From NCBI RefSeq assembly GCF_023898315.1, contig NC_064619.1:498266594-498330593 (forward strand): a stretch of DNA of 64,000 bases, in the 5' to 3' direction. The position numbers and the translations under genes were made by a program. The notes beneath the pieces are model-generated. The model was given only the letters and a program-made list of their open reading frames with translations, had not been told where the DNA came from and made no database searches. The stretch is from Schistocerca nitens. Its lineage: Eukaryota > Arthropoda > Insecta > Orthoptera > Acrididae. The stretch's first letter is position 1, and the number at the start of each line of letters is the position of its first letter. Of this stretch, positions 10,841-22,110 are shown piece after piece.

Positions 10841-12415
10841 TTTCTATTTCCTGTATTTATTTCATGCACAGTATCCCATACATCTTGTCGGTAAATGTTA
10901 TGTATTAGACCCCTTCTGCTCTTTTCGATATGGTGCAGCCGTAAACATGAGGCTTTGCTACAGATTAATTTGTTACCACAAATTCTCTGTGAAACTCCAA
11001 TCTCATAGAATTAGGGAAATAGTCTTTTCTGTTCATCAGTAAATATGTAATTAATGCTGCTCCTGCTCTGTGGTTGACAAGTTTTTGTATATATTTTTGT
11101 CCAGTCAGTAAATTATTTATTCTCACAAGGAGAACAATTCATTGCTACTATTAGCATGTTAGTCTACCATCATCATAAGTAAAAATTAATCTGCAGAACA
11201 GGTCCAGTCTGTCAATACAACCAATATTTCGGGGAGGGGGTGGGGGGGTGGGGGGGTAGGACAATACATAACTTTAGCCATTCTTCATTGGAGAGAAATT
11301 CTATGCAATTTTATTTGATAATGTTTTTGGAGTTTGGAATAGCAGTGCTTTTTTTCCTCTGGGACAACATTAGTGAACAATAAAAGAATTTTATTGTCAT
11401 TTAGCTATTGCAGCAATAGACAGTCAAATTACAAATGTTTAAAAAGTATACACCATGTATACAAAAATTACTATTCGCAAATTAAAAAACAACGTTACAA
11501 CAGATTTTCCATAAAGTAAAATATTCAAGCTAAAACTATTTGTGTAGTACATCTTAAATAGAAATCATTAAGGAAATTATGGTACACTCACCAAGCAGTT
11601 ATCACTGTGATATTTAGACTCATACATTAAAGTGAGTAGGGAGGATTTACCGATGACCAACTGTACTTCTTGTGCTTGAATAAATCAAATAAAGCTTCTC
11701 GCCATTCTATAGGCAGTTTGTTAAACAGCTTCATACTCACTACATTACTGTTCTATGATGTAGATAATCTGCAGTAAGGTATGTGAAGATGCCTACTATT
11801 TCTAGTTCTGGCATTACTGAAGATTGGGATACCACTCATCTGCTTTCACAAATGGCCCTATAGATGACATTTTAAATTTTTACAATGCTATAATACCCAT
11901 TGCCAATGATCAGTGTATCAAATGACAAGTATTTTAATTAAAAGATGGGGATCAGTATGTGGATGGGTGAATATAAATGGATCAGTTTGTACAATAAAAA
12001 GTAATAACAGGTTCTTAAAATATGTCATTACATGAAGTTGATGGGTGGTGTCCCATTCTTCAGTTAAACCCCAGTTCCATGAGAGTGTAAATCCTGCTTA
12101 AGCTGGTATTCTGTTCTTTGTATACAGTAGAACAGTGTAAATGTGCAAGTTTATAACAGTTAATATTTTCAAGCTGATAAACAATGGCTTGCAGTGGGCA
12201 AGTTTGTAATAATTCTAATGTGTGGTTCCCATGTCAATTTATAATACCTAATAACTTAACACTACGTAGTCTTCTACTGGCAAATCTCTTAAACTAAGTA
12301 GTATGTAGAAGGTTCAGCGAAGTTTGCACAGGTTTCCGTACGGTAATGTTTTCTTAAGTATAAAACTGTAGATGACTGCCAAATGAGGTATCCGCCATAC
12401 GAAACTAGAATTTGA
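10841..12415. other. No recognisable gene
   Basis: AT-rich sequence with no long open frame and no motif I recognise. It contains one G-rich run (listed separately) and may include the 3' end of the P element, but I cannot place that end. Confidence 0.45.
11231..11260 (+). repeat. G-rich run with four or more G tracts
   Basis: A 30-bp stretch made of G runs separated by single A or T bases. The layout could fold into a G-quadruplex on the plus strand. No gene boundary lies nearby apart from the P element about 400 bp upstream. Confidence 0.7.
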
Positions 12416-12423
12416 CATAGATA

Positions 12424-13433
12424 TAGTGATGGGGAGCTCGTGAATGAGTCGTTTAAATGAAGGCTTCACTCCAGTGAAGTGTGAACTAACCACTCAATTT
12501 TAATGAACTGGCACTTCAAACTCTCCACAGATAGTACACTCCACACTTTTTTTCTAGTTCGTTCACTCATTCTCTTCCCCTCTCCCTCTCCCACTACATT
12601 GGCGCTACGTCACTCATTCTCCCTTCACTTCAATCCTCCCTGTACTGCCTGTCGACGAATCACACGGTGAAATACACTTAGAACAACAGTTGCACTTTGC
12701 TTTCACATAACCTAAATCGGCGAAGAAACCCCAAATTTCACTACTTTTACGCGATCGCGTGTTGCTAGCCATTGTATAAGCGTGAACAGACACAAAAACT
12801 GCTTTCGAATAAAATAAAGAGGGATTTTACCTGAAATCGTACCAATGACTACAGGTGACAGTTTACGTTTTGAATTTAGAGGGTTATTATTCTCAATAAA
12901 AATAAAATTCCGGAAAACTTCTGAATAATTACTTAACGTAGGTATATAGACTTTGTGACAGTGGTAAACATACTCATTCTATTTTGGATTAAATTTTAAA
13001 AGGAACATAAACTTGGACTGCATTTCGTTTGTAGCCCAAGTTTTCAGTCCATAAATACAACAAATAAGGTTTCACTTGGCAGATGAAGACTTTTTGGCGC
13101 TTCATGAGAAAATGTCGAGCAAAATTAAACGTAATACCTTCTTTATATGTGACAGGCTTCTCTGTTTATCTTTCCTTTGTCCCCTTCGACCATCCTGTAT
13201 TTAACTCAGACGCTGTAAGACGCAAAACGTTGCGTGCACGTTACCGCATAGTTCGGCCATCTGTTGGTAAAAATATGAAGTATTACGAAGCTTTATTGTA
13301 CGAGCGAGGCGAAGCGAGCAACTTCGCCAGGCTTCCGTACTTCATGAATGAACTACTTCATTTGAACGCTTCACGGCAAAGAGTGAAATGAATGAAGTAC
13401 TTCACGGGAATGAACGAGTTCGACCCATGTCTA
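12424..13433 (+). mobile_element. Non-autonomous hAT-like DNA transposon with intact ends
   Basis: The element is flanked by the perfect 8-bp direct repeat CATAGATA at 12416-12423 and 13434-13441, the duplication length made by hAT transposases. Its left end reads TAGTGATGGGGAGCTCG and the right end, reverse complemented, reads TAGACATGGGTCGAACTCG. These are imperfect terminal inverted repeats in the TAG-N-N-ATGGG style of hAT ends. Inside, there is no transposase, only short frames. Both subterminal zones are rich in GAAGC, GAAGTA, CTTCA and TGAATGA motifs on both strands, most densely at 13280-13410, as expected for transposase-binding subterminal repeats. At 1,010 bp it is large for a MITE and could be an internally replaced hAT derivative. 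Strand is arbitrary. Confidence 0.8.
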
Positions 13434-13441
13434 CATAGATA

Positions 13442-14224
13442 CAAGTATGAGTACCTGCTTCGATTCATTGTCAGTCTTTCCAATTACGGTACCTAATTTC
13501 CAATTAAATTATGCAAGGCGACTTACACGGTGAAAATAGTGCTTTCAGAGTTATGGAATTAGAAATTCGCATTTTCAAAACGCGAGTGACGGAAATTACG
13601 AAAAAGTTTTTTCACCTTTGGAGCTATAGTTTACGAAATTTGAACAATTTAATTCTCCAGTGAGAAGGATTAGCGTTTGTTTACAGATTTATGCATAAAA
13701 CACTATGAGTAGTCTGCCAGGAAAGTGTTTAATGTTTTCATATACGTGGCGCAGAGCCTAACAAGCCGCTCGGTATTTCAGACCCCTAGTCATGACACTC
13801 ACCCTGTTGACTGTCGAACCAAACAGTATGCAGGTGAGTGATGGTCGCTCTGTAAAATGATCATCAGTGTTCCACTCAGTATTATCCATTGAATAAATGA
13901 TCATCGCCTTCACAAAGCAATGTGTATGTGTATGTGTGTGTGTGTGTGTGTGCGTACGAAATACAGAACGTAATTTTACGAAAATATATTTGACTTTCAT
14001 AGAAATAATGCAACTTCACACTATTTCACCCATCACTTTGATGTTACACTGCTTAAATACAGAGGTGCATATATGTATACAAATATTCTTGGCTTCCAGA
14101 GAAATGATGCTTATGTTTGACTTTGGCTTCTATTCATGTAAAGGCTATGTAATTTTTCACTGTGTATTTTCAAACATGATGCCATTTTTATGCAAATGGC
14201 TGTCTCATTTGAGTATAGGGCGAT
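13442..14224. other. No gene; contains a TG microsatellite
   Basis: No conserved protein motif on either strand. The short open frames at 13.9-14.2 kb exist because of the dinucleotide repeat at 13921-13953 and look non-coding. Confidence 0.5.
13921..13953 (+). repeat. (TG)n microsatellite
   Basis: A TGTGTATGTG... tract of about 33 bp with two TA interruptions near its 5' side. Confidence 0.95.
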
Positions 14225-15690
14225 TCTAAATGAACGAGACACAAAGAAAAGTATTCCCTTGATTACCGTAATGATTTCATTTCAGAAACTCATAAGTAGG
14301 TCGAAAGCTTAACGCTCACAGCTTAGATTGGCAACAGTGAAACAGTGGAAAGTCGCCTTTGTCCATCGCTGGAGTTAGTATTCAGAGTACTGACATACAC
14401 AATAGAAAAGGCGTATTGTCTATTTTACTTTTTCATCTCAGAGTAGCAATTGCAAACCACGGCCCCAATTGTTGAGCTGGTGTATTAATTCGTAGCATTT
14501 TTCCATAGGTTCAGTAAACACAACAGATACACATAAGAGATTTTTGTCATCAATAATACATTCTTCTTCACTATTTACAACAACCTGCCAGCACTGGGGT
14601 AACGTTTCAATTCCGCGATTGTAGAAGTCGTGTGGTTTTAAGGCGAAGAACTCATCGAGTCATGTTCGGAGCGCATTTGCAACCGAAACAGAAGTTCCTT
14701 AAAGGATGTTCCGTAGATAGCAGGAGAGTTGAAAATCTGAGGGCACAAAATCAGGTGAATAAGGCGGATGCGGAATGAAGTCTGTGCCCAGCTCCTACAT
14801 AGTTCCCTTTTTCAATCTAGCAGGATGTGGGCGAACGTTATCGTGGAGTAGAATCACTTCACGCAATCTTCCTGGTCGTTGTTCCTGGACCGCGTCTGCA
14901 AGACGTCTCAGTTGTTGACAATAAATGTCAGCAGCGAAGGCTACACGTAAAGGAAATAATTCGCACTACACCTCACCGTCGCTGTTCCACCAGATGCATA
15001 ACATATTTTGTAGATGTAAGCAGGTATTTGTGCGGGAAACAGCTGCTTTTTTTTTAATTCAACTGCTACTGTCGTTTCCTTATGTTAGAATAAAGGCACC
15101 ATTTCTCATCACCAGTAATGATTCAGAATAGGAATGGTCGGTGCTGTTCACAAGCCAACTGATACGAACAAACAGAGATGCATGGCCACCAGCTGATTTT
15201 TTGTGATTTTCGCTAAGAGCGTGCGGCGCCCACACACCCTATTTATGAACCCAGTTTTTGAACCTTCCCCATTGCTTGAAAATATCGCACGATGGTGGAA
15301 TAGTCACAGTTCACCACATTTGCCAGTTCTCGAGGAAACTGATGTGGGTCACTGTAGATTAATATGTTTAAACAATCCGAAGACCCTGAAGGCCTTCCTG
15401 AACGTGGAGAGTCACTAATGTCAGAATGATCCTCCTTAAAATCATTTTCTTGCCGTCATCTGTACTGTGGCATTATTTTCAAACAAGGTATAAACTTTTC
15501 TGGCTCCCTCCGCTGCTGTCACCCCTCTATAGACCTCAAACAGAAGGATTTTCTGAAATGTTCCGATTTCTGTACTTGGCACTCTGTTTTCTAGCATTCA
15601 TAGTACCACTCACTGTCTTCAAATTACAAAATGGCAATATGCAAACTCATATAGCAACAGTGAACTACAAATAAAAAATGGCAATCGATA
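14225..15690 (-). mobile_element. mariner-type DNA transposon, degenerate transposase
   Basis: Reading the minus strand gives a mariner transposase in pieces. The start, near 15600, has a helix-turn-helix-like stretch broken into several frames. Then come SDSPRSGRPSGS (about 15400), the first catalytic block IITGDEKW (15120-15090), WWNSDGEVxCELFPL (about 14990-14950), the second block LHDNVRPHPARLKKGT (about 14860-14815) and the third block HPPYSPDFVPSDFQL (14775-14735). The C-terminal DFYNRGIETLPQCWQ lies near 14600. All three catalytic Asp residues are still visible, but many stops and frame changes make the copy dead. The left end around 14220 and the right end near 15690 are approximate, because I did not find matching inverted repeats. 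Confidence 0.8.
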
Positions 15691-15856
15691 ATTAAACTCA
15701 TAGCAACCGGACTACCAACATGGAAAGCGAAATTGCTGCCAACTTACGCACCAACGGTATAAAGGAAAGGTAATAGAACAAGGACAACTGGGCTAGTTCC
15801 GCCATCTTGAATTCAAATTTTTTTAAATATCCCATCAGTAAAATGAATCTAGTTTC
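15691..15856. other. Spacer between mariner and SINE
   Basis: May contain the 5' untranslated region and end of the mariner element. Nothing else is recognisable. Confidence 0.4.
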
Positions 15857-16051
15857 GTCCGGCCTGGGTACCGAGCGGTTCTAGCCGCTAGAATCTGGAG
15901 CCGCGCGACCGCTACGGTCGCAGTTTCAAATCCTGCCTCGGGAATGCATGTGTGTGATGTCTTTAGGTTAGTTAGGTTTAAGTAGTTCTAAGTTCTAGGG
16001 GACTGATGACCTCAGAAGTAAAGTCCCGTAGTGCTCCGAGCCATTTGAACC
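15857..16051 (+). repeat. Locust-type SINE (tRNA-Ser-like head), copy 1
   Basis: A tRNA-derived SINE. The head has A-box-like ACCGAGCGGTTCTAG and a B-box region GCAGTTTCAAATCCTGCC, with a long variable-arm hairpin GCGACCGCTACGGTCGC typical of tRNA-Ser. The body carries GTTAGTTAGGTTTAAGTAG and GGGGACTGATGACCTCAG and ends GAGCCATTTGAACC. A direct repeat AATCTAGTT at 15846-15854 and 16052-16060 marks the target duplication. The tRNA part lacks a matched acceptor stem, so it is not a functional tRNA. Confidence 0.9.
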
Positions 16052-16362
16052 AATCTAGTTCCATTATATTCGATTTTGATCAGCTGTTTCATTTTAATGG
16101 CGCTGAAAAACATAGCTGGGGAGGAGATGGAAGGGGGATTGGAAAGATGGTATGACTTGATGACATCATTGATAAGGATTATGATGTCACTTCTAAGGAT
16201 GATGACATCACTGATAAAAGGGGGTAAGGTTTGTTATGACATAGGTGTACACATGATGATCTGTGATGACTTTCAGCAAAAGTTGCAAGGTCAAAGTGAG
16301 CTGTAGCTGCTGTAGATACACATTAGAGGGATTTGTAGTAAATAACGTACTATCTGTGGATA

Positions 16363-16618
16363 GTCCGCCCCCCCCCCCCCCCCGGTAGCTGAGTGGTCAA
16401 CGCGGCAGAATGTCACTCCTAAGGGCCCGGGTAGGATTCCCGGGTGGGTAGGAGATTTTCTCCGCTCTGGGACTGAGTGTTGTGTTGTCCTAATCATCAT
16501 CATTTCATCCCCATCGACTCGCAAGTCGCCGAAGTGGCGTCAAATAGAAAGACTTGCACCCGGCCAACGGTCTACGCGACTGGAGGCCCTAGTCACACGA
16601 CATTTACATTTACATTTT
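16363..16618 (+). repeat. Second tRNA-derived SINE family (ATTTAC-tailed), plus copy
   Basis: The head contains GGTAGCTGAGTGGTCAACGC (A box) and GGGTAGGATTCCCGGGTGGG (B-box region). The body includes TTTTCTCCGCTCTGGGACTG, TGTTGTGTTGTCCTAATCAT and a tail of ATTTAC repeats. It is bounded by a 12-bp target duplication TATCTGTGGATA (16351-16362 and 16619-16630). A reverse copy of the same family lies at 19261-19501. Confidence 0.85.
16368..16383 (+). repeat. Poly-C tract (16 C)
   Basis: An uninterrupted C run sits at the 5' edge of the next SINE, inside its target duplication. Confidence 0.95.
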
Positions 16619-16730
16619 TATCTGTGGATATTAAGTGACTGACTATTTTGTTCTTTACTTTTAATGTTCAGAACGCAACGGAACCGGCTGCAGAATGAAG
16701 ACGATCTCTGGCTGACCAAAAAGGGTCAGC

Positions 16731-16935
16731 GCCGCGCGGGATTAGCCGGGCGGTCTTAGGCGCTGCAGTCATGGACTGTGCGACTGATCCCGGCGGAGGT
16801 TCGAGTCCTCCCTCGGGCATGGGTGTGTTTGTTTGTCCTTAGGATAATTTAGGTTAAGTAATGTGTAAGCTTAGGGACTGATGACCTTAGCAGTTAAGAC
16901 CCATAACATTACACACACATTTGAACATTTTTTGA
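16731..16935 (+). repeat. Third tRNA-derived SINE family
   Basis: Head GGATTAGCCGGGCGGTCTTA, B box GAGGTTCGAGTCCTCCCTCG, then TTAGGATAATTTAGGTTAAG and a body sharing GGGACTGATGACCTTAG with the locust SINE. The shared central part suggests both families use the same core behind different tRNA heads. No clear target duplication was seen. Confidence 0.8.
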
Positions 16936-17234
16936 AAAACGGTAAGCACTTTCAGACTCTGTCGTAAAATATATAAAAAATTAAAATATAGAAATAAAAG
17001 TGTTAGAATTTTACTGGTGGTACTTAATAAAGTTATTGTATGAAAATACAATGCGAAACATACTTGTTTATCCACAAAAAAAGTCATCTCCCAAGGCTAG
17101 TTAAGTATCTTAATGGGAAACATGATAGTTTAATTCGCTTCCGAGTAAAAAGTTGAATATTTTACTCAAATGACTGCAACTCAGGCTTAATACTTCGAAA
17201 ATTATATCTTCTCGTTGTCTTGCTATATCAAGCA

Positions 17235-17420
17235 TTGTGGTGCAGTGGCAGAGCACTAGACATGCGTTCAGAAGACGCGTGGTTGAAATCCCACTCTAGG
17301 CGTCTAGATTAAGGTTTTCTATGATTTTGCTGAACCAGAGTAGGTGAATGCCGGTACGCTTTCCTTGAAAAAGGAGCAGTTGATTCACTTCCACATCAAC
17401 TTACTTTTTAATTTCGTGTC
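17235..17420 (+). repeat. Fourth tRNA-like SINE head
   Basis: TTGTGGTGCAGTGGCAGAGC (A-box-like) and GTGGTTGAAATCCCACTC (B-box-like) sit 40-50 bp apart. This is followed by a non-tRNA body with AGGTGAATGCCGGTACGC. The acceptor stem cannot pair, so this is a tRNA-derived repeat and not a gene. The 3' boundary is uncertain. Confidence 0.55.
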
Positions 17421-18535
17421 ACGCCCAAGACGGAGTCATCGAACTCAACCTCCCATCCTCCATCGCCCCCCCCCCCCTCTCCACTGACGTTTAACCTGAC
17501 TTGTACATCGTATTTTGTACCGTTGAGACCGAGGAATAGATTAGACTTTGCCCAAACGAATGTGAGAAACCCCCTACAACCATATTCACTCTCACCAATC
17601 TCCGACTAATGATCATTAATGGTACGCGGGTATTCCATCAACTTCTCACTTAACTCACTGTCTCTCAAAGCAGCACGCTACGCGTTCCCGCTGTCATGTA
17701 AACAAACAAATCCTGTCTTACGTATAGCTTTTCTGTGTCCACTTTACATGTTTCTGTTTAGGATTTGTACTCTGGATGGTAAGACCATTACTTTTATCTT
17801 CACAGAAACTGCTGTTAACTTCGTTGCGCGCAGCTTCGGTTCTGCCCGTAACCGTTCACTTTTCATTCCTATTAATTATGTCTCCGCTGCTAGAGTTTTC
17901 ATTTTCTGTTTTTGTTTATTCCAGTCTGAAGATAATTATGTCTCTAACACACAGTGGCTTTTCTATATCAATTATTTATTGTCGCTTTGTATTCACCCAA
18001 TCCTTTTCAGAATTATTTGCGGCATTGCTTAAATAGTAAATCAAAGAGAATATTATATTCGTCCTACCATTTTAAATGCGATCGTCCGTAGAGAATCCCC
18101 TGATAGTAATCTGTTGCAGCAGAGGGTCTTTGTAACGTGTCTGGGACACACACAATTTTAGTTTCTTCTTTTAATTTCTCAGGCTCACACATTACTGTCG
18201 TGGTTGCTATGAGAAAATTTCCGACGACATAGCACTGAGCAGTTTTTCATCTACACACACGTTAAGGAAGTACCGAAATTTATCCATGAAGGAAACTTGA
18301 GTTTATTATTTATTCAAGCTTCTGTCACAATTGCAATCCTGATTGTGATTAATTTCGAACATTTACTTTCAACCCAGAACTTTCGTTTCAAATGTTAGAT
18401 CGCTGTTCCACCGATACACTTACGAGACATCTTCATAAAACAGATATGCACGACAAATGTTGCATGACCTTAATACAAAAGTGGTACATTCAACAGACTA
18501 ACTTACACTAAAGGTCAGCACTACCTTTGAATAAT
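17421..18535. other. No recognisable gene
   Basis: Contains a 12-C run at 17466-17477 and an open frame of 137 codons at 17619-18032 that is hydrophobic and Phe-rich but matches nothing I know and lacks domain-like motifs. I treat it as chance. Confidence 0.45.
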
Positions 18536-19260
18536 CACTGAGGTGACCGATCTCATGCGATAGCAATATGTACATATGAAGATGGCGACAGTTTAAAGGT
18601 ACAAAATGGCCGTGCGTTGGCGGAGCTGTCATTCCCACTCAGGTGATTCACGTGAAATGACTTCCGACGTGATTGCGGCCGCATGACGGGAATCGACAGA
18701 ATCTGAACGAGGAATGGTAGTTGCAGTTAGACGTATGGGACATCCCGTTTTGGAAATCGTTAGGGAATTCAGTAATTCAAGATCCACAGTGACAAGAATG
18801 AACCGAGAATACAAAATTTCAGATATCACCTCTCACCATGGACAACGGAGTGGTCGATAGCCTTCACATAACGACCGAGCGGGGCGGCATTAACGTAGGG
18901 TTGTCAGTGCTAACAGACAAGCAACACTGCGTGTGATAACTGCATTAATCAATATGGGGTGTACGAAAAACGTATCCGTTAGGACAGTGCGATGAAATTT
19001 GATGTTAATGGACTACGGAACCTGACGACCGACGCGGGTGTCTTTGCTAGCAGCACGACGGCGCTTGCAGCGCCTCTCCTCGGCTCGTGATCATAGTGGT
19101 TGGACCCTAAACAACTGAAGAACCGTGGCCTGGTCAGAGGAGTCCCTATTTCAGTTGGTAAGACCTAATGGTAGGGTCTGAGTGTGGCACAGTCACCATG
19201 AAGCCATGGATTCAAGTTGTCAATAAGGTATTGCCCAAATTGGTAGTGGCTCCATAATGG

Positions 19261-19501
19261 TAAAATGCAAATGTTATGTGGCTACGGCCTCCCGTCGGGT
19301 ACTCCGGTCGCTTGGTGCAAGTCCATTGAGTTACGCCACGTCGGCGACTTGCGCGTCGATGCGGATGAGATGATGATAATGATGAGGACAACACAACACC
19401 CAGTCTATGAGCGGAGAAAATCTCCGACGCAGCCGAGAATCAAACCCGGGCCCCTTTGCACGGCATTCCGTAGCGCTGACCACTCAGCTATGTGGGTGGA
19501 C
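19261..19501 (-). repeat. ATTTAC-tailed SINE, minus copy nested in Tc1
   Basis: The reverse complement matches the SINE at 16363-16618: AGCTGAGTGGTCAGCGCTAC head, GAGCGGAG/TTTTCTCC block, ACAACACAACAC and GGCGACTTGCG segments. Flanks CTCCATAATGG (19250-19260) and CTCCAGAATGG (19502-19512) are a target duplication with one mismatch. The insertion splits the Tc1 transposase. Confidence 0.85.
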
Positions 19502-19880
19502 CTCCAGAATGGCGTGAGCTGTGTTTACGTGGAGTGGACTGGGTACTCTAGTCGAATTGAACCGTTCGTGTATTTCATATTCCGTAACAACGACGCGTCA
19601 TGTCACTGGGCCACAAATGTTCGCGACTGGTTTGAAGAACATTCTGGACAACTCGAGTGAATGGTCTGGTAAGCCAGACTGCCTAACATGAATCCCATCG
19701 AACATTTATGGGACAAAATCGGGGGGTCAGATCGTGCACAGAATCCTGCACCGGCAACAGTTTCGCACTGCTCAGTATTTCTGCAGGGGACTTCCAACTA
19801 CTTGTCGAGTCCATACCACGTCGGGTTACTGCACTACGACGAGCAAAAGGAGGTCCGACACGCTATTAGGAAGGTACCCT

Positions 19881-20083
19881 GCCGGCCGGTGTGGCCGAGC
19901 GGTTCTAGGCGCTTCAGTCTGGAACAACGCGACTGCTACGGTCACAGGTTCGAATCCTGCCTCGGGCAAGGATGTGTGTGCTGTCCTTAGGTTAGTTAGG
20001 TTTAAGTAGTTCTAAGTTCTAGGGGACTGATGACCTCAGATGTTAAGTCCCATAGTGCTCAGAGCCATTTGAACCATTTGAAC
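19881..20083 (+). repeat. Locust-type SINE, copy 2, nested in Tc1 3' end
   Basis: A full head (GCCGGCCGGTGTGGCCGAGC), variable-arm hairpin, CAGGTTCGAATCCTGCCTCG B box, and the GGGGACTGATGACCTCAG body, ending with a duplicated CCATTTGAACC. It is located just inside the right inverted repeat of the Tc1 element. No clear target duplication is visible. Confidence 0.92.
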
Positions 20084-20100
20084 TTTGTCACCTCAGTGTA

Positions 20101-21182
20101 GCACTTCTGCTTTGTGGTTATACGGCGTTTAACATGGAGATTTATTTTGCGAAGATATCTCGTAACTATCTAAGTTGGAACTGCGCTTTCAGAAACACTT
20201 GAAATGCGGGCTGTCGTTTGAGAACGTATGTTAATGTTCTAAACCAGTCGCCATCAATAAATTGTACGCAACTGTGACAGAAACCTGAATAAATAACGAT
20301 AAAATATGAGTTGCTCGTCCTGTTACCACACAATGGTGGAATGGTGTTTAAATTTTATTGACTGCTACACTAGGGCCTTTTTTTAACCTGACCGACGTCA
20401 CATGAGCTGAAATTATTTCTTGCTCAGTACAGCATTGTACTGTAAATTGTTATGTACAATTCGTGTGCTTTATTTTGTCTGGTGCATGTCAAGATAAAGA
20501 GTTCCTGACGAAGTGGTCCAGAGATGATCTCCTGACAAAGTGAGTGTAAGTGCAGATCAGTATACGAAGACGGAAGACGGACAGCTAGAGGGAGAGTTAC
20601 TGTGCGACATTGTGATTAAACACACTTTGACATTATTGTATCATGAAATAAAATTTAAAAAATGTTAATTTTGTATCATTTCCTTATTAGATCTCGTTAA
20701 GATCACTAGTGTGTTCATTAAAAAGTGTGTATAATGTATTTGGTGTTGTGTATGTCACTTATAAATGTGTTCAGTAACGACGTATTGCAACATTGAATGT
20801 GAGATTAAATACTAGAAGGCAGCGTTAGTTACACGAGAGATTATCATTCAGGACGGCTATTTGAATTGAATATGACATGAAACAGGAATAAGTATTGTTT
20901 TGTGAACGGTATTTATGAGTGAATGAAAATAATAACATTTAAACTTTTACTCTAGAGTAGTGTGGTAAGCATTATTACGCTCGGATTCCAATATACAGGA
21001 GTTGAGTAGCATACAATCCGTCTTATTTGATGGGAAAAGAATGAGAGACAGAAATATCACTTCTTTTTGAGATCGATATCACGCACTCAGTTAAATTTAC
21101 TGCAAGCAGAAATATTCAGTTAACAGATATAAACCTGCTCTGAAATCGAGGTATTCCTTCTAACTTAATAAAAACAATTGAA
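20101..21182. other. No recognisable gene
   Basis: AT-rich, no conserved motif. It may include unreadable 5' sequence of the LINE that follows. Confidence 0.45.
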
Positions 21183-22110
21183 TACAGTTATTCCAACAAC
21201 TAAACCCAGCCGAAAATTGGTTCCAGGGTAACTAGCTGCATATCAGTTAATAGTGGTATTAGAGAAGGTGACTCTTTGAACCCTCTACTCTTTAATACAG
21301 CCATTAATGAGGTGATAAAAAGGTATTGGTTGGTAGTGGTTATACAGTGCGGGACGAAGAAATAAAAATCGTTTATTACGCTGACGATGCTATTCTGTTG
21401 GCAAACAATGAAGATAACCTGCAGAAACTTTTGTATATATTTAACGTGGCAGCCAAAAACCTAAATATGGTCGTATCCACTCAAAAAACGACTTGTATGA
21501 CCACATATGTAGAACCAGTTAGATGTAAACTGGAAGCTGATGGAAATATTATTCAGCTGGTAACGTCATTTAAGTATTTCTAGCAGTGGAAATGTCGAAA
21601 AGGAAGTTAGAGAAGAAGTAGCAAAAGCAAATAACGTGGCAGGGTGTTTAAGTGATACTATTTGGAAAATCAAGCATAGTGGAAAAGACGCAAAGATAAG
21701 AATATACAAAACAATAGTGAAACCAATTATGACATACAGCGCTGGGCCAAGACCGGAAACATCAAAAATAAAAAGACTTTTGGAAACCACAGATATGAAA
21801 ATTGGGGAAAGCATTACAGGGAAGACGCTGCGAGACAAGTGAAAGGATTAGAAATGGATGTAAAGTGTACTCCATTAATGAGTGGGTATATAAGAGAGAG
21901 CATGAACGGAATGAAGAAAAAACAGGGAGGACGAACGGAAGATTGTGAAGTTAGTACAAAATAAATTATCTGTTGGTAAAAGAGATATTGGCCCTCCAAG
22001 GAAAAGATGGCGCGACAACCTCAGGGAAGGGTGAGGAGTAGTGAAGAAAACAGGCTTTCGCCACGGGAAAAAGGATGACGAAGAAGAAGGAGAAAAGAAG
22101 AAGAAGAAAT
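21183..22110 (+). mobile_element. LINE fragment: RT palm to 3' end
   Basis: A 5'-truncated non-LTR element. Reading starts with SVNSGIREGDSLNPLLFN (about 21240-21300), then IVYYADDAILLANNEDNLQ with the catalytic YADD (21370-21420), LNMVVSTQKTTCM, and a C-terminal arm with IYKTIVKPIMTYSA (about 21700-21740) and RDIGPPRKRWRDN (about 21985-22020). It ends in an AAGAAG-rich tail. A frame change near 21325 and stops near 21583, 21840 and later break it. The style fits RTE-like LINEs, but the clade is not certain. It differs in sequence from the LINE at the left edge of the window. Confidence 0.8.

Larger units (their letters stand above)
18536..20098 (+). mobile_element. Tc1-like DNA transposon with two nested SINEs
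   Basis: The left end reads CACTGAGGTGACCGA and the right end TTTGTCACCTCAGTG followed by TA: short inverted repeats with a TA flank on the right, as in Tc1 elements. The internal sequence reads as a scrambled Tc1 transposase. The N-terminal part (NGRALAEL) lies near 18610, and a late NPIEHLWDKIGG motif lies at about 19690-19725. The catalytic region is split by the SINE at 19261-19501, and a second SINE (19881-20083) sits just before the right inverted repeat. Without the two insertions the element would be about 1.1 kb. It carries many stops and is inactive. Confidence 0.75.

Noticed and set aside
13758..14229. Open frames over the TG repeat
   Set aside because: The His/Thr and Cys/Val runs come from the dinucleotide repeat itself.
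17235..17310. Possible functional tRNA
   Set aside because: Boxes are present, but the ends do not pair and a SINE-like body follows.
17619..18032. 137-codon plus-strand open frame, hydrophobic and Phe-rich
   Set aside because: No known motif, an overlapping frame in the same region, and AT-rich composition make a chance frame more likely.
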